64,000 nucleotides of DNA, from contig JAXMAB010000005.1 of assembly GCA_046350655.1 (NCBI GenBank), positions 62,001-126,000 of the forward strand, written 5' to 3'. Position numbers and translations under genes: made by a program. This document shows positions 1 to 7,877 of the stretch, in pieces. The stretch comes from JAEUHO01 sp046350655 (GTDB lineage Bacteria; Planctomycetota; PLA2; JAEUHO01). Each line of letters begins with the position of its first letter. Positions within the stretch are counted from its first letter, which is position 1. The notes beneath the pieces were generated by a model. The model made no database searches. It worked only from the letters and a program-made list of their open reading frames with translations, and was not told the DNA's origin.

Positions 1-259
1 ATCTGAACGCCGTCTTCACGACCGGAACGGTCCGGGCGGTCCTCCCGTCCCCCCGGGAGCCATGGCAAACCAAGAACCTGTCCCCGTAGCCTCCGTGCTG
101 CGCCCGTCGATCCTCTCGCGGCGGCGGGCTTGCTCGCCTCGCGTCGGTCTCGCCGGGCTCGCGACGGGCCCTCCTGGGATCGGCTCCAACTCCAGCCGGG
201 GCGCTCCCGGCGTCGATGGTCTACGAGGCGCCGCCCCCGCGCCGACGCAGGAACCCGTC
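1..259. other. left-edge stretch without a recognisable gene
   Basis: No reading frame here has a family signature or codon bias like the neighbours. The frame running into the receiver gene from 62 encodes only a low-complexity Arg/Pro/Ala stretch, so I read it as upstream non-coding or the tail of something cut off by the window edge. Confidence 0.5.
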
Positions 260-631
260 ATGGCCCGCATCCTCGTCCTCGACGACGACGACGACGTCCG
301 TCCCGTGCTCGTCGAGCTGCTCACGAGGAAGGGGCACGTCGTCGTCGAGGCGCGCGACGGGCTCGTGGACCTCCGGGCCGTCGGCCCGGTCGACCTCGCC
401 ATCACGGACGTGTTCATGCCGGGCGCGGACGGGCTCGAGTTCCTGATGCGCGCCGGGCGCGAGGCGCCGCGGATGCCGGTCCTGATGCTGACCGGCGACC
501 CCTTCTTCCGCGGCATGGACGTGCTGACGGTCGGGCGCCAGCTGGGCGCCAAGGCGGTCCTCATGAAGCCGGTGGACGTGGCGGCGCTGCTGTGCGCGGT
601 GGACGCGGCGCTCGCCGGGTCGGGCGCGTGA
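260..631 (+). CDS. single-domain response regulator (receiver only)
   Basis: A 123-residue protein that is almost entirely one CheY-like receiver domain. The acidic pocket is the run of aspartates at 8-12, the likely phosphoacceptor is Asp50 in ITDVFMPG, the switch Thr is Thr78 in MLTGD, and the conserved Lys is Lys103 in LMKPVD. There is no DNA-binding or enzymatic output domain, so it probably works by protein-protein contact downstream of an unlinked histidine kinase. The ATG at 260 was chosen because the receiver fold starts there directly and AGGA lies upstream. Longer versions add a low-complexity N-terminus. No kinase is encoded nearby. Confidence 0.85.
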   Translation: MARILVLDDDDDVRPVLVELLTRKGHVVVEARDGLVDLRAVGPVDLAITDVFMPGADGLEFLMRAGREAPRMPVLMLTGDPFFRGMDVLTVGRQLGAKAVLMKPVDVAALLCAVDAALAGSGA

Positions 632-683
632 CGCGCGGGGCGGGATGCGGCCGGTCGGCCGCTGCGTTGGGAAGGAACCCCCC

Positions 684-983
684 GTGACGGAGGCCTGCGT
701 GCCGGACGACGAGCTCCACTTCCCCCTCGACACCGACGAGCTGATCGCGCTCGCCGGCGGCCTCGACCTCGCGACGCGGCTGCGCGAGCGCGTCGACGGG
801 TGGCGCCGCGAGACGGGCTCGACGGCGCGCACCCACCCGCGCCTCGAGGGGACGACCTTCGTGGTCCCGGTGGACTGCCTCGACGTCGCGGCGGCGTGCC
901 TCGCCGCGGACGAGGACCACGCGACGTACGCCGGCCTCGTCGGCCGGCTGCGCGCGGGCGCGGCGGCGCGCGGCGGCCGGTGA
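684..983 (+). CDS. small hypothetical protein
   Basis: About 99 residues from a GTG at 684, which sits behind a good Shine-Dalgarno-like GGAAGGA at 670-676. The frame is open further upstream but without a comparable ribosome site. The protein is acidic at the N-terminus and basic at the end, has no signal peptide or membrane segment, and I recognise no family. It follows the receiver gene on the same strand with a 52-base gap and could be co-transcribed with it. Confidence 0.5.
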   Translation: MTEACVPDDELHFPLDTDELIALAGGLDLATRLRERVDGWRRETGSTARTHPRLEGTTFVVPVDCLDVAAACLAADEDHATYAGLVGRLRAGAAARGGR

Positions 984-1015
984 GCGGGCCACGGGACGAC
1001 GGACGCCCCGGCGCC

Positions 1016-1031
1016 GGACCGCGAGGCCCGG
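1016..1031 (+). repeat. GCGAGGCCCG dispersed repeat, copy 1
   Basis: GGACCGCGAGGCCCGG, followed by GTGGCCGGC, in the gap before the TPR gene. The copy at 55139 has the same 3' flank, so the repeat extends beyond its core. Confidence 0.75.
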
Positions 1032-1051
1032 TGGCCGGCCGGTCCCCGGCG

Positions 1052-1057
1052 TAGACT
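1052..1057 (+). promoter_or_regulatory. -10-like TAGACT box
   Basis: TAGACT lies 38 bases before the start of the TPR gene. The same hexamer precedes the genes at 42137 and 55270, which supports a sigma-70-type -10 element of TANNNT form. No convincing -35 is visible. Confidence 0.45.
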
Positions 1058-1094
1058 CGGCGGGCGCGCCCCGACGGCGCGGCGGAGACGGCCC

Positions 1095-2792
1095 ATGCGC
1101 GCGACCACGTCGTTCGTGACCCGGATCGGGGCCTGCCTCGTGGCGGCGCTCGCCGCGCTCGCGGGGGCCGGCGGGCCGGCGCGCGCGGACGGCGCCGACG
1201 TCGAGGAGGCGAAGCGCCTGCGGGACGCGTCGGCGGAGGACTGGAACGCGCAGCGGTACGCGGACGCGGCCGCGAAGCTCCGCCGCGCGCTCGCGATCTA
1301 CGCGGCCGCGCCGGACCGGTTCCGCGACGACCTCGCCGTGACGCGGCGGGCCCTCGTGTGGAACCTCGTCAAGTCGGGCGACCTGGAGGCGGCGTTCGCG
1401 CCGTTCGACGCGTTGCTCGTCGCGGGCCGGTCGGAGCCGACCGTGCGGCGCGAGCTGTTCACCGCGTACGGCGCGCTCTGGGAGGCCGCGCGCGACGCGG
1501 GGTCGCTCGAGGGCGCCCACCAGGTGCTCGACCGCGTGCGCCTGCGGGCGTCGGCCGAACGCGACGCCGGCGTCGCGTCGCAGGTCCTGCACGACCTCGC
1601 GAGCATCGCGCGCGACCGCGGCGCGCCGGACGAGGCGCTGCGCCTCCTCGAGCAGGCGGTGACCGAGCGGCGGGACGCGAAGGCCTCCACCGAGCTCGCG
1701 TGGAGCCTCAACAACCTCGCCAACCTCCACCTGGCGGAGGGGCGCCTCGACGCGGCCCTCGCCCCGCTCCTCGAGGCGCAGCGCCTCGTGCTCGAGCAGG
1801 GCGCGATCTCGCCCCAGGCGGCGGTGGGCGTGAACACGCGGACCGTCCTCGACCGGCTCGCGGGCGGCGAGACGCCGACCGCGGCGCGGCGCGCGTGGGT
1901 GTGGGACATGGCGGAGGTCGCCGCCGCGAGCGAGGTCGCGACGGTCCACCGGCCCGAGGTGCTGCTGCGGGCGGCGCTGCGCCTCGACGCGAAGGCGGGC
2001 GGGCCGTCCGAGCGGCTCGCGTCGGCCCGGCGGCTCGCGAAGCTGGTCGTGACGCCGACCGCGGCGCCCGTGGAGATCCGCGCCGACCTGCTGCTGCACG
2101 CCGCGACGGTCGCGATCGGCGCGGGCGGGGCGACGGACGCGCTGGGCTGGCTCGCGTCGGTGGACGTGGGCACGGGCCCCGCGGCGGGACACCTCGCCGC
2201 GCGGCGCGGCGTGGCGGTCGCGCTCGCCCGCGCGGCGCAGCAGCAGGGCGGCGAGACGACGGCGGCCGTCGAGGAGGCCCGCGGCGCGCTGAAGGCGCTG
2301 GGCGACCGCGGGCTCCGCGAGGCGAGCCTCGACGCCCTGGTCGTCGCGGCCGACCGCGCGGGGCTGACGTCGCTCGCGGGCTCGATGCGCGAGGAGCTCG
2401 CGGCCTCGAAGCGCGACGGGCAGCCCGGGGCGCGGGGCGCCTCCGCGATGTCGGGGGGCGACGTCGCGAAGTTCCGCGAGCTCGGGCCCCACGACCCCGT
2501 GTTCGAGCTGCGGGCCGTCGGCATCCGGCTGCGCGTGACCGACCTCCTGACGCAGACGGTCGTCGAGCTCGACGGCACGTGGCAGCCGCAGGCCGTCGCG
2601 GTGCACGGGCTGACGCTCAAGGGCTTCGGGGCGTACGTGCGCCTGGACGGGTTCGCGTACGGCGAGGCCGCGGCCGCGTCGAACGGCGGGCCGACGACGT
2701 TGACGCTCGACGCGGTCGAGCCGTACCTCGTCGTGCCGGCCGCCACCCCGCTCCGCATCCTCAAGAACGGCGCCGTCACCTACGCCCCCTGA
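1095..2792 (+). CDS. secreted TPR-repeat protein
   Basis: A 565-residue protein with a clear signal peptide (hydrophobic run ending ARA near residue 32). Helical tetratricopeptide-like repeats follow, for example around residues 36-70, 130-165 and 165-240 (the SLNNLANLHLAEGRLDAAL segment is a textbook TPR). The C-terminal 120 residues switch to beta-rich sequence ending near the stop codon. TPR arrays bind protein partners, so a periplasmic scaffold role is plausible, but no partner is encoded next to it. GGAG lies a few bases upstream of the ATG. It is separated from the downstream cytochrome operon by 341 bases containing that operon's likely promoter. Confidence 0.7.
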   Translation: MRATTSFVTRIGACLVAALAALAGAGGPARADGADVEEAKRLRDASAEDWNAQRYADAAAKLRRALAIYAAAPDRFRDDLAVTRRALVWNLVKSGDLEAAFAPFDALLVAGRSEPTVRRELFTAYGALWEAARDAGSLEGAHQVLDRVRLRASAERDAGVASQVLHDLASIARDRGAPDEALRLLEQAVTERRDAKASTELAWSLNNLANLHLAEGRLDAALAPLLEAQRLVLEQGAISPQAAVGVNTRTVLDRLAGGETPTAARRAWVWDMAEVAAASEVATVHRPEVLLRAALRLDAKAGGPSERLASARRLAKLVVTPTAAPVEIRADLLLHAATVAIGAGGATDALGWLASVDVGTGPAAGHLAARRGVAVALARAAQQQGGETTAAVEEARGALKALGDRGLREASLDALVVAADRAGLTSLAGSMREELAASKRDGQPGARGASAMSGGDVAKFRELGPHDPVFELRAVGIRLRVTDLLTQTVVELDGTWQPQAVAVHGLTLKGFGAYVRLDGFAYGEAAAASNGGPTTLTLDAVEPYLVVPAATPLRILKNGAVTYAP

Positions 2793-3035
2793 CGCCGAGG
2801 GCCGGCGGCGCGCCGCGTCGGCCCCTCCGTCGGGGGCGCCCCGTCGGGACGGGGGCGACGCCGCGCCACGCGCCCGTCGGCCCGCGGCGGGCCCGCGGGC
2901 CCGGCCCCCGCGGCGTCCGCGGGCCCGGCGGCGGGCGCGGACCGCGCCGCGCCCGGGGCCGCGGCAAGCCCCCCCTCCTCCCTCCGCCGCCTGCGGCGGC
3001 CGCCGGGACCGGCCCCGGCGGCGGGACCACCGAGG
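2793..3035. other. GC-rich intergenic stretch, nothing recognised
   Basis: Almost entirely G and C with short self-complementary runs such as CCGCCGC/GCGGCGG near 2985-3000. No gene, repeat-family core or T-tailed terminator is visible. Confidence 0.4.
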
Positions 3036-3070
3036 TCTTATATAACTGTACGTTTGTATAGTTGACTTAT
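3036..3070 (+). promoter_or_regulatory. AT-rich promoter/operator with 8-bp dyad
   Basis: A sharply AT-rich island in a very GC-rich genome, 64-98 bases before the octahaem cytochrome gene. It contains AACTGTAC (3044-3051), four bases GTTT, then GTATAGTT (3056-3063): an inverted repeat with seven of eight positions paired. TATAAC (3041-3046) and TTGACT (3062-3067) resemble promoter hexamers. Most likely it is the regulated promoter of the sulfur/cytochrome operon. The regulator is unknown. Confidence 0.55.
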
Positions 3071-3133
3071 GGGGCGGCGGGGGCAGACTGGGCCCGGTGG
3101 GACGCGCGGGCGCCCCGCCGGAGGCCAGAGCCC

Positions 3134-4699
3134 ATGAGCGCCCGGATCCTCGCCCTCGTCGTCGCCGCCGCGGTGGCGGCCGTCCTCGGCTTCGGCTGGC
3201 TCGTCGCGCCCGGCGCCGCGGCGCCGCCCCGCGACGACCCGCGGGCCCACCTGCCGGTCCGCCCGGCGCCGACGGACCACGCGCCGTTCTTCACGGCCCC
3301 CTTCGCCGACGGGCCCGCGGTGACGGCCGCGTGCCTGCGCTGCCACGAGGACGCCGCGGACGAGGTCCGCGCCACGACGCACTGGACGTGGGAGGGGGCC
3401 CACGCGAAGGACCCGGCGACGGGGGCGGACGTCGCGCTCGGCAAGCGGAACGGGATCAACAACTTCTGCATCGGCGTGGCGGCGAACTGGCCCCGCTGCA
3501 CGTCGTGCCACGCCGGGTACGGCTGGAAGGACGACGGCTTCCTCGCCCGCGCGCGCGCGACGGACGTGGACTGCCTCGTGTGCCACGACACCTCGGGCCT
3601 GTACCAGAAGGACCCCGCGGGCGCGGGCGCCCCGGCCGCGGGCACCGACCTCCTCGCGGTCGCGCGCAGCGTCGGCCGCTCGAGCCGGGCGACGTGCGGC
3701 GCCTGCCACTTCAAGGGCGGCGGGGGCGACGGCGTGAAGCACGGCGACCTCGACGAGACCATGACCTTCCCGGCGGAGCGCGTCGACGTCCACATGGGCC
3801 GGCACGGCCTCGCGTGCGCCGACTGCCACCGGACCGAGCACCACCGCGTCGCCGGCCGCCTCCTGCCCCCCACCGAGGACGCGGCGACGCGCGTGCGGTG
3901 CACCGACTGTCACGCCGCGCGGCCGCACGGCGACGCGCGGCTCGACGCGCACACCGCGACCGTCGCGTGCGAGACGTGCCACGTGCCGCGGTTCGCGGCC
4001 GAGACCCCGACGAAGCTCTTCTGGGACTGGTCGAAGGCCGGACGCGACGGCGAGCCGGAGGCGGTCGCCGAGGCCGTCCGGCAGGAGATCCTCGCGGGCG
4101 GCGAGGCCGCGCGCCACGTCGCGCCGGAGATCGTCGCGCTGCTGCGGCGCGTCGGCGACGACCCCGACCTCCACGTCCACTACGACAAGAAGAAGGGCCT
4201 GTTCCTCGTCGGTCGGCGGCAGGTGCCGGTCTACCGCTGGTACGACGGGACCACCGCGCGCCACGTCCCGGGGCAGCGGTGGGACGGCCCCGAGCCCCTG
4301 CCGGTGAACGCGCCGCAGGGCGCCGTCCGCGACCCGCGCGCGAAGATCCACCCGTTCAAGGTGCACCGCGGCGTCCAGCCGTTCGACGCGTCGGCCCGCC
4401 ACCTGCTCGTGCCGCACACGTTCGGCCCGGGCGGCTACTGGAGCGCCTTCGACTGGGAGCGCGCGCTGCGGACCGGCGCCGCGGCGTCGGGCGTGCCCTA
4501 CAGCGGCGAGCGCACCTGGATCGCGACGGAGATGTGGTGGCCGCAGGAGCACATGGTGGCGCCGAGGACCGACGCCCTGCGGTGCGTCGACTGCCACGGC
4601 GACGGCGGGCGGATGGACTGGCGGGCCCTCGGCTACCCGGGCGACCCCGCCGTCGCCGGCGGGCGCGAGCAGGTGGGCGCGACGGGAGGTGCGCGATGA
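3134..4699 (+). CDS. octahaem c-type cytochrome, tetrathionate reductase family
   Basis: A 521-residue exported cytochrome with an N-terminal hydrophobic signal/anchor. Eight CXXCH haem motifs follow in order: CLRCH, CTSCH, CLVCH, CGACH, CADCH, CTDCH, CETCH, CVDCH. The layout, including the GINNFCIG...CTSCH segment, the YRWYDG region and the C-terminal TEMWWPQEHM...CVDCHG block, matches the Shewanella OTR family. In vitro, members of that family reduce tetrathionate, nitrite or hydroxylamine. Start: ATG at 3134 after GGAGG. The next gene starts inside its stop codon (ATGA), so the two are translationally coupled. The neighbouring YeeE/YedE and rhodanese genes favour a sulfur oxyanion over a nitrogen substrate here, but that is inference. 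Confidence 0.85.
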   Translation: MSARILALVVAAAVAAVLGFGWLVAPGAAAPPRDDPRAHLPVRPAPTDHAPFFTAPFADGPAVTAACLRCHEDAADEVRATTHWTWEGAHAKDPATGADVALGKRNGINNFCIGVAANWPRCTSCHAGYGWKDDGFLARARATDVDCLVCHDTSGLYQKDPAGAGAPAAGTDLLAVARSVGRSSRATCGACHFKGGGGDGVKHGDLDETMTFPAERVDVHMGRHGLACADCHRTEHHRVAGRLLPPTEDAATRVRCTDCHAARPHGDARLDAHTATVACETCHVPRFAAETPTKLFWDWSKAGRDGEPEAVAEAVRQEILAGGEAARHVAPEIVALLRRVGDDPDLHVHYDKKKGLFLVGRRQVPVYRWYDGTTARHVPGQRWDGPEPLPVNAPQGAVRDPRAKIHPFKVHRGVQPFDASARHLLVPHTFGPGGYWSAFDWERALRTGAAASGVPYSGERTWIATEMWWPQEHMVAPRTDALRCVDCHGDGGRMDWRALGYPGDPAVAGGREQVGATGGAR

Positions 4700-6705
4700 G
4701 CCGTCGAGCCCTCCTCCTCGCCGCGGTCCTCGTCGCGGGCGCGGGCGTCGCGCGGGCCGGCAGCCCGATGCACCCCGACGTCCGCCTCCTCGACGACGCC
4801 GGGGACGGCGTGCTCGAGAGCGGGCGGCCCGTGTCGCCCGCGCGGACCTGCGGGCAGTGCCACGACGTCGAGTTCATCGAGCGCCACGACTTCCACGCGA
4901 CGCTGGGCGCCGACGAGACGATGGCGCCGGGCACGGTCCCGGGCGGGCGCCCCTGGGACACGAGCGCGGGCCCGTTCGGGCGCTGGGACCCGGCGACGAA
5001 CCGCCGCCTCGCCCTCGACGACGACGCGCGCTTCGACCTCGGCGTCGCCGACTGGGTGCGGACCGTCGGGCAACGGCACGTCGGCGGCGGGCCCGCGCGG
5101 CTCGGCCGCGACGGCCGCCCGCTCGACGGCGACGGGCCGCGCGTCGAGACGCACGCCCTGGACCCGGCCAGCGGCCGGCCCGTCCCGTGGGACTGGGCGG
5201 CCTCGGGGACCGCGGAGCTCGACTGCTTCCTCTGCCACGTCCCCGGCGCGCGCGCGGACCTGCGCCGCGAGACGCTCGCCGCCGGACGGTTCCGCTGGGC
5301 GGCCACCGCGAGCCTCGTCGGCACCGGGCTCGCGGCCGCCGACGGCGACGGGTTCCGCTGGGTGCGCGAGGCGTTCACGAAGCACGGCACCGCGGACCGG
5401 ACGCGTCTGCCCCTCGGCCGCCCGACCGCGGCGGCCTGCGGCGCGTGCCACCTCGACCCGGACGCCGGCGCGAAAGGGACGTTCGTCGCCCGCGACCCGC
5501 GCGCGGGCGGCCAGGTGGTCGCGCCCGGCCGCGTGGCCGACGCGGCGCTCGACCTCGCCGACAAGGACGCGCAGACGCAGCCCTTCGACGTCCACGCCGC
5601 GCGGCTCGTCGGGTGCACCGACTGCCACCACAGCCTGAACGACCCCGCGCGCTTCTCCGAGGCCGCGGGCAGCCGGCCCGGGCACCTCGCCTACGACGCG
5701 CGGCGGCTCGGGGTCGGCGACTTCGTGCGCACGCCGAGCCACGACCTCGCGAAGGGCACCTCGTCGCGCCCGCACGCCGCCGAAGGGCTCGACGGGACGG
5801 GGCGGCGCTGCGACGCCTGCCACGACGTCGCCGACGACCACGGGCGCTGGCTCCCCGCCGTCGGCCGGCACCTGCAGACGCTCTCGTGCGAGGCCTGCCA
5901 CGTCCCCCGCGTCCCGACGGCGTCGGTCGAGCAGACGGACTGGACCGTGCTCGACGCCTCGGGCGGGCCCGTCGTCGCCCACCGCGGCGTCGAGGGCGCG
6001 ATCGACGACCCGGCCGCGCTCCTCACGGGGTACGAACCCGTGCTCCTGCCGCGCCGCGACGCGGACGGCCGGACGCGGTACGTCCCCCACGCGCTCTCGA
6101 CCACGTGGACGTGGGTCGGCGGCGTGCCGGAGCGCCCCGTGCGCCCGTTCGACCTCCGGGCCGCCTGGTTCGGCGCCGACGGCGCGCCGCACCCCGACGT
6201 CGTCGCCGCCCTCGACGCGGACCACGACGGCCGCCTCGCCGCGACGGAGCTCGCGCTCGACACGCCCGCGAAGGCGGCGGCCGTCCGCGCGCGCCTCGAG
6301 GCCGTCGGCATCGCCGCGCCGCGCATCGTCGGCACCGTGGAGCCGACGGGGCTCCACCACGGCGTCGTCGCCGCGGGGGCCGTCCGACGGTGCGAGACGT
6401 GCCACGCGTCGGACGGGCGGCTCGCCCGTCCGACGGTCGTGGCGACGCGGGTCCCCGCCGGCGCCGTCGCGACGTTCGTCGCGCACCGGTCGGTCTCGCT
6501 CGGCGGGACGCTCTCGGGCCGCGACGGCGCGCCGCTCGTCCACACGCCCTCGACCGCGGCGGCGGGCCGCTTCGTCCCCCGCAGGGACGACGCGGGCGTG
6601 CTCGACCTCGTGGGACTGCTCGCGTTCGTGGGCACCGCGCTCGGCGTCGCCGGGCACGCCCTCGCGCGGGTCGTGGCGCACCGACGCGCCGGGAGGACGT
6701 CATGA
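4696..6705 (+). CDS. membrane-anchored heptahaem c-type cytochrome with EF-hand-like loop
   Basis: A 669-residue exported protein with a signal peptide ending ARA near residue 22. It has seven CXXCH motifs (CGQCH, CFLCH, CGACH, CTDCH, CDACH, CEACH, CETCH) and a C-terminal membrane helix (LDLVGLLAFVGTALGVAGHA) with a basic tail. Between haems six and seven lies DADHDGRLAATEL (about residue 507), the DxDxDGxLxxxEL pattern of a calcium-binding EF-hand loop. It overlaps the octahaem gene by ATGA, and the cytochrome b gene overlaps it the same way. Probable role: the electron conduit between the membrane cytochrome b and the octahaem catalytic subunit. No close named family is recognised. Confidence 0.75.
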   Translation: MSRRALLLAAVLVAGAGVARAGSPMHPDVRLLDDAGDGVLESGRPVSPARTCGQCHDVEFIERHDFHATLGADETMAPGTVPGGRPWDTSAGPFGRWDPATNRRLALDDDARFDLGVADWVRTVGQRHVGGGPARLGRDGRPLDGDGPRVETHALDPASGRPVPWDWAASGTAELDCFLCHVPGARADLRRETLAAGRFRWAATASLVGTGLAAADGDGFRWVREAFTKHGTADRTRLPLGRPTAAACGACHLDPDAGAKGTFVARDPRAGGQVVAPGRVADAALDLADKDAQTQPFDVHAARLVGCTDCHHSLNDPARFSEAAGSRPGHLAYDARRLGVGDFVRTPSHDLAKGTSSRPHAAEGLDGTGRRCDACHDVADDHGRWLPAVGRHLQTLSCEACHVPRVPTASVEQTDWTVLDASGGPVVAHRGVEGAIDDPAALLTGYEPVLLPRRDADGRTRYVPHALSTTWTWVGGVPERPVRPFDLRAAWFGADGAPHPDVVAALDADHDGRLAATELALDTPAKAAAVRARLEAVGIAAPRIVGTVEPTGLHHGVVAAGAVRRCETCHASDGRLARPTVVATRVPAGAVATFVAHRSVSLGGTLSGRDGAPLVHTPSTAAAGRFVPRRDDAGVLDLVGLLAFVGTALGVAGHALARVVAHRRAGRTS

Positions 6706-7352
6706 GCGGTCGCGTCCGGCTCTACTCGGTCTACGAGCGGCTGTGGCACTGGGCCCAGGCCGGCACCGTGCTCCTCCTCCTGGCCACGGGCCTCGAGCTG
6801 CGCGGGACGTTCGCGCTCCTCGGCTTCGCGGCGGCCGTCCGCGTGCACGAGGTCGCCGGCTTCGTGCTGCTCGGCAACGCGGCGCTCGGGCTGTTCTACT
6901 TCCTGACGAGCGGCGCGATCCGCCAGTACGTCGGCGCGCCGCGCGACTTCGCGACGCTCGCCGTGCGGCAGGCCCGCTACTACCTCCGCGGGATCTTCCG
7001 CGGCGAGCCGCACCCCGTCGCCCGCACGAAGGAGGCGCGGCTCAACCCGCTCCAGCAGGTCGTGTACGTCGGCATCCTGAACGTGCTCCTGCCGTGGCAG
7101 CTGCTCACCGGCCTCGCGATGTGGGGCCTCGACCGCTGGCCCGCGCTCGAGGCGGCCGTCGGCGGGCTCGTCACGCTCGCCCCGCTCCACGCACTGGGCG
7201 CGTGGCTCTTCGCGACGTTCGTCGTCGCGCACGTCTACCTGACGACCACGGCGGGCCCGCGACCGGTGTCGGGCCTCGTCGCGATGGTGACCGGCTGGGA
7301 GGAGGAGGCGCCCCGCGCGGCGGCGCCCGCCCCGAAGGAGGTGGTGTCGTGA
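6702..7352 (+). CDS. cytochrome b561-type membrane subunit
   Basis: A 216-residue integral membrane protein with four predicted helices and histidines placed as in the di-haem cytochrome b subunits of formate dehydrogenase, Ni-Fe hydrogenase and thiosulfate reductase. Examples are ERLWHWAQAG in helix 1, VRVHEVAGF in helix 2 and LAPLHALGAW...VVAHVYLTT in helix 4. It would exchange electrons between the quinone pool and the multihaem cytochromes encoded just upstream. It overlaps both neighbours by a few bases (ATGA at the 5' end, GTGA at the 3' end), consistent with one polycistronic unit. Confidence 0.8.
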   Translation: MSGRVRLYSVYERLWHWAQAGTVLLLLATGLELRGTFALLGFAAAVRVHEVAGFVLLGNAALGLFYFLTSGAIRQYVGAPRDFATLAVRQARYYLRGIFRGEPHPVARTKEARLNPLQQVVYVGILNVLLPWQLLTGLAMWGLDRWPALEAAVGGLVTLAPLHALGAWLFATFVVAHVYLTTTAGPRPVSGLVAMVTGWEEEAPRAAAPAPKEVVS

Positions 7353-7870
7353 AGCGCCCCGGCCCCGGCCGCTACTGGAACCCCTACGTCGGCGGCGCCG
7401 TGCTCGGCACCGTCCTGTTCGTCTCCTTCCTGCTGACGGGCCACGGCCTCGGCGCCTCCGGCGGCGTCGCCCGCGTCGTCGTCGCCGCGCAGAAGGTCGT
7501 CGCCCCCGACCACGTCGACCGCACCGCGCTGCTGGCCGAGCTCGGCGGCGGCACGCGCGACCCGCTCGACGCGTGGGTCGTGGTCGGCATCCTCGGCGTC
7601 GCGCTCGGCGGGGCCGCCTCCGGCCTCCTCGCGGGGCGCTGGCGCCTCGAGACGTTCCGCGGTCCCCGCGTCGCGGTGCGCACGCGCTGGCTCCTCGCCC
7701 TCGCCGGCGGGACGGTCATGGGCTTCGCCGCGCGCCTCGCCCGCGGCTGCACGTCGGGCCAGGCCCTGACCGGCGGCGCGACGCTCGCCGTCGGCTCGTG
7801 GGTCTTCATGTTCGCGGTGTTCGCGGGCGGCTACCTCGTCGCGTGGCCGCTGCGCCGGCTCTGGAAGTGA
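7349..7870 (+). CDS. YeeE/YedE-family sulfur transporter, half 1
   Basis: A 173-residue membrane protein starting at a GTG that overlaps the previous stop codon. It has about four membrane helices and the conserved GFAARLARGCTSGQ segment, with a single Cys at the pore-type position of YeeE/YedE (TsuA-like) thiosulfate transporters. The family's usual protein is twice this length. The next gene supplies the second half, so the pair probably forms one transporter. The start is fixed by the overlap. Confidence 0.8.
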   Translation: MKRPGPGRYWNPYVGGAVLGTVLFVSFLLTGHGLGASGGVARVVVAAQKVVAPDHVDRTALLAELGGGTRDPLDAWVVVGILGVALGGAASGLLAGRWRLETFRGPRVAVRTRWLLALAGGTVMGFAARLARGCTSGQALTGGATLAVGSWVFMFAVFAGGYLVAWPLRRLWK

Positions 7871-7877
7871 GGCCGCC

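Noticed and set aside
62..259. N-terminal extension of the receiver protein
   Set aside because: The added residues are low-complexity, without homology or helix pattern, and a better-placed ATG follows at 260.
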